A stretch of 6,996 nucleotides of DNA from an uncultured Actinomycetes bacterium (GTDB lineage: Bacteria; Actinomycetota; Acidimicrobiia; Acidimicrobiales; Microtrichaceae): positions 1-6,996 of the forward strand of contig CAIYXG010000469.1 in NCBI GenBank assembly GCA_903930035.1, in the 5' to 3' direction. The position numbers and the translations under genes are program-made. The notes beneath the pieces were generated by a model, which did not search any database, had not been told where the DNA came from, and saw only the letters and a program-made list of their open reading frames with translations. Within the stretch, counting starts at the first letter, position 1. Each line of letters begins with the position of its first letter. This document shows positions 6,552 through 6,996 of the stretch, one piece after another.

Positions 6552-6996
6552 TCAGCCGCGGGTTGCGGTGACCTGCATGGCGCCCTCGGCGTCGCGCATC
6601 GTCAGCGTGCCGCCCAGCACCTCGTAGTCCCTGGTCCGGCCCAGCGCCTCGGTCATCCACTGGTCGGCCTCTGCGGCCTCGCCCTCGCAGGCCTTCTTGG
6701 TGGAGCTCACGGGCCCGAACGACACCTCGCCGGCGTCGCCGGGGACCACGTTGGCCGACAGGGTGTTGCAGCCGCCGCTCACCGTGACGAGGTTCTCGGT
6801 GAAGATCATGGCGATCGCCTCGGTCGCGGCCGAACTCACGACACCGCCGGTGCCGTTGTTGACGCCGGTGACCTTCCAGGCGCCGACCAGCGACGTGTCC
6901 TCGGCCTCGTAGGTGAACCGCACTCCCTGGGCGTCGCGGAGCGTCAGCGTCGTGCCCTCGACCGCGAACCTGGTGACCTCACCGAGGGCCGGGACG
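6552..6996 (-). CDS. META-domain (HslJ-like) protein, C-terminal part, cut by the window edge
   Basis: The reading frame stays open to the window edge, so the gene starts beyond 6996; 147 residues are visible. An internal GTG at 6923 is not needed as a start, because the codons upstream continue as good protein. From about SLVGAWKVTG onward there is one complete META domain, with SGGCN (codons at 6765-6779), the later KKAC cysteine (6687-6689), an amphipathic WMTEAL helix and a closing strand pair LTMRDAEGAMQV. Upstream, FAVEGTTLTLRDAQGVRFTY looks like the same closing strand pair of a preceding META domain, so the protein probably has at least two in tandem. Such proteins are usually envelope-associated or lipoproteins, linked in E. 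coli HslJ to novobiocin resistance and heat shock. The exact role here is unknown. Its stop lies 27 bases from the stop of the convergent lipoprotein gene, and I see no strong terminator hairpin between them. Confidence 0.87.
   Translation of the reverse strand, partial: VPALGEVTRFAVEGTTLTLRDAQGVRFTYEAEDTSLVGAWKVTGVNNGTGGVVSSAATEAIAMIFTENLVTVSGGCNTLSANVVPGDAGEVSFGPVSSTKKACEGEAAEADQWMTEALGRTRDYEVLGGTLTMRDAEGAMQVTATRG

Noticed and set aside
5501..6571. Plus-strand open frame of 356 codons overlapping the lipoprotein
   Set aside because: It is an Arg-rich shadow frame. The frame at 5433 has a signal peptide, lipobox and promoter.

Overview
The window is very GC-rich, almost completely coding, and uses G or C at nearly every third codon position. 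Its gene content includes a Sulfotransfer_3-type sulfotransferase, an alkyl-sulfatase-family metallo-hydrolase, a Thr-rich lipoprotein and a META-domain protein. This points to a high-GC actinobacterium, perhaps of the Acidimicrobiia or the mycobacterial side. That placement rests on general composition and gene style, not on a marker gene.

Positions 1 to 5371 hold one compact run of six genes, all on the minus strand. In transcription order they are a PAPS-dependent sulfotransferase (4118-5371), a metallo-beta-lactamase-fold protein of the alkyl sulfatase family (2850-4118), a short-chain dehydrogenase/reductase (2096-2845), a zinc-type medium-chain dehydrogenase (1053-2069), cysD (157-1056) and the start of cysN (1-157, running off the left edge). 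Neighbouring genes overlap by 1 or 4 bases or are 4 to 26 bases apart, so they look like one translationally coupled operon. CysD and CysN make APS from sulfate and ATP. With an APS kinase, either fused to CysN or encoded nearby but not visible, they would supply PAPS to the sulfotransferase. The metallo-hydrolase and two oxidoreductases could then act on the sulfate ester or the matching alcohol. The set reads as a dedicated module for making or turning over a sulfated small molecule or lipid, comparable in logic to rhizobial nodPQ plus nodH. The substrate cannot be read from the sequence.

A 61-bp divergent intergenic region (5372-5432) separates the operon from a plus-strand lipoprotein gene of unknown function (5433-6524). 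Both start codons have a TANNNT hexamer ending exactly 6 bases upstream and neither has a convincing Shine-Dalgarno sequence, as expected for leaderless transcripts. The lipoprotein gene converges, across 27 bp, on a minus-strand gene for a META-domain protein (6552-6996, cut at the right edge). Those two genes look like ordinary envelope proteins and have no visible link to the sulfur operon.

The most unusual point is the hydrolase. It keeps the Asn/Arg pair that I recall as binding sulfate in SdsA1-type alkyl sulfatases and it keeps the dimerization domain. However, the first His of the metal motif is Gln, and one of the two Glu metal ligands appears to be replaced.
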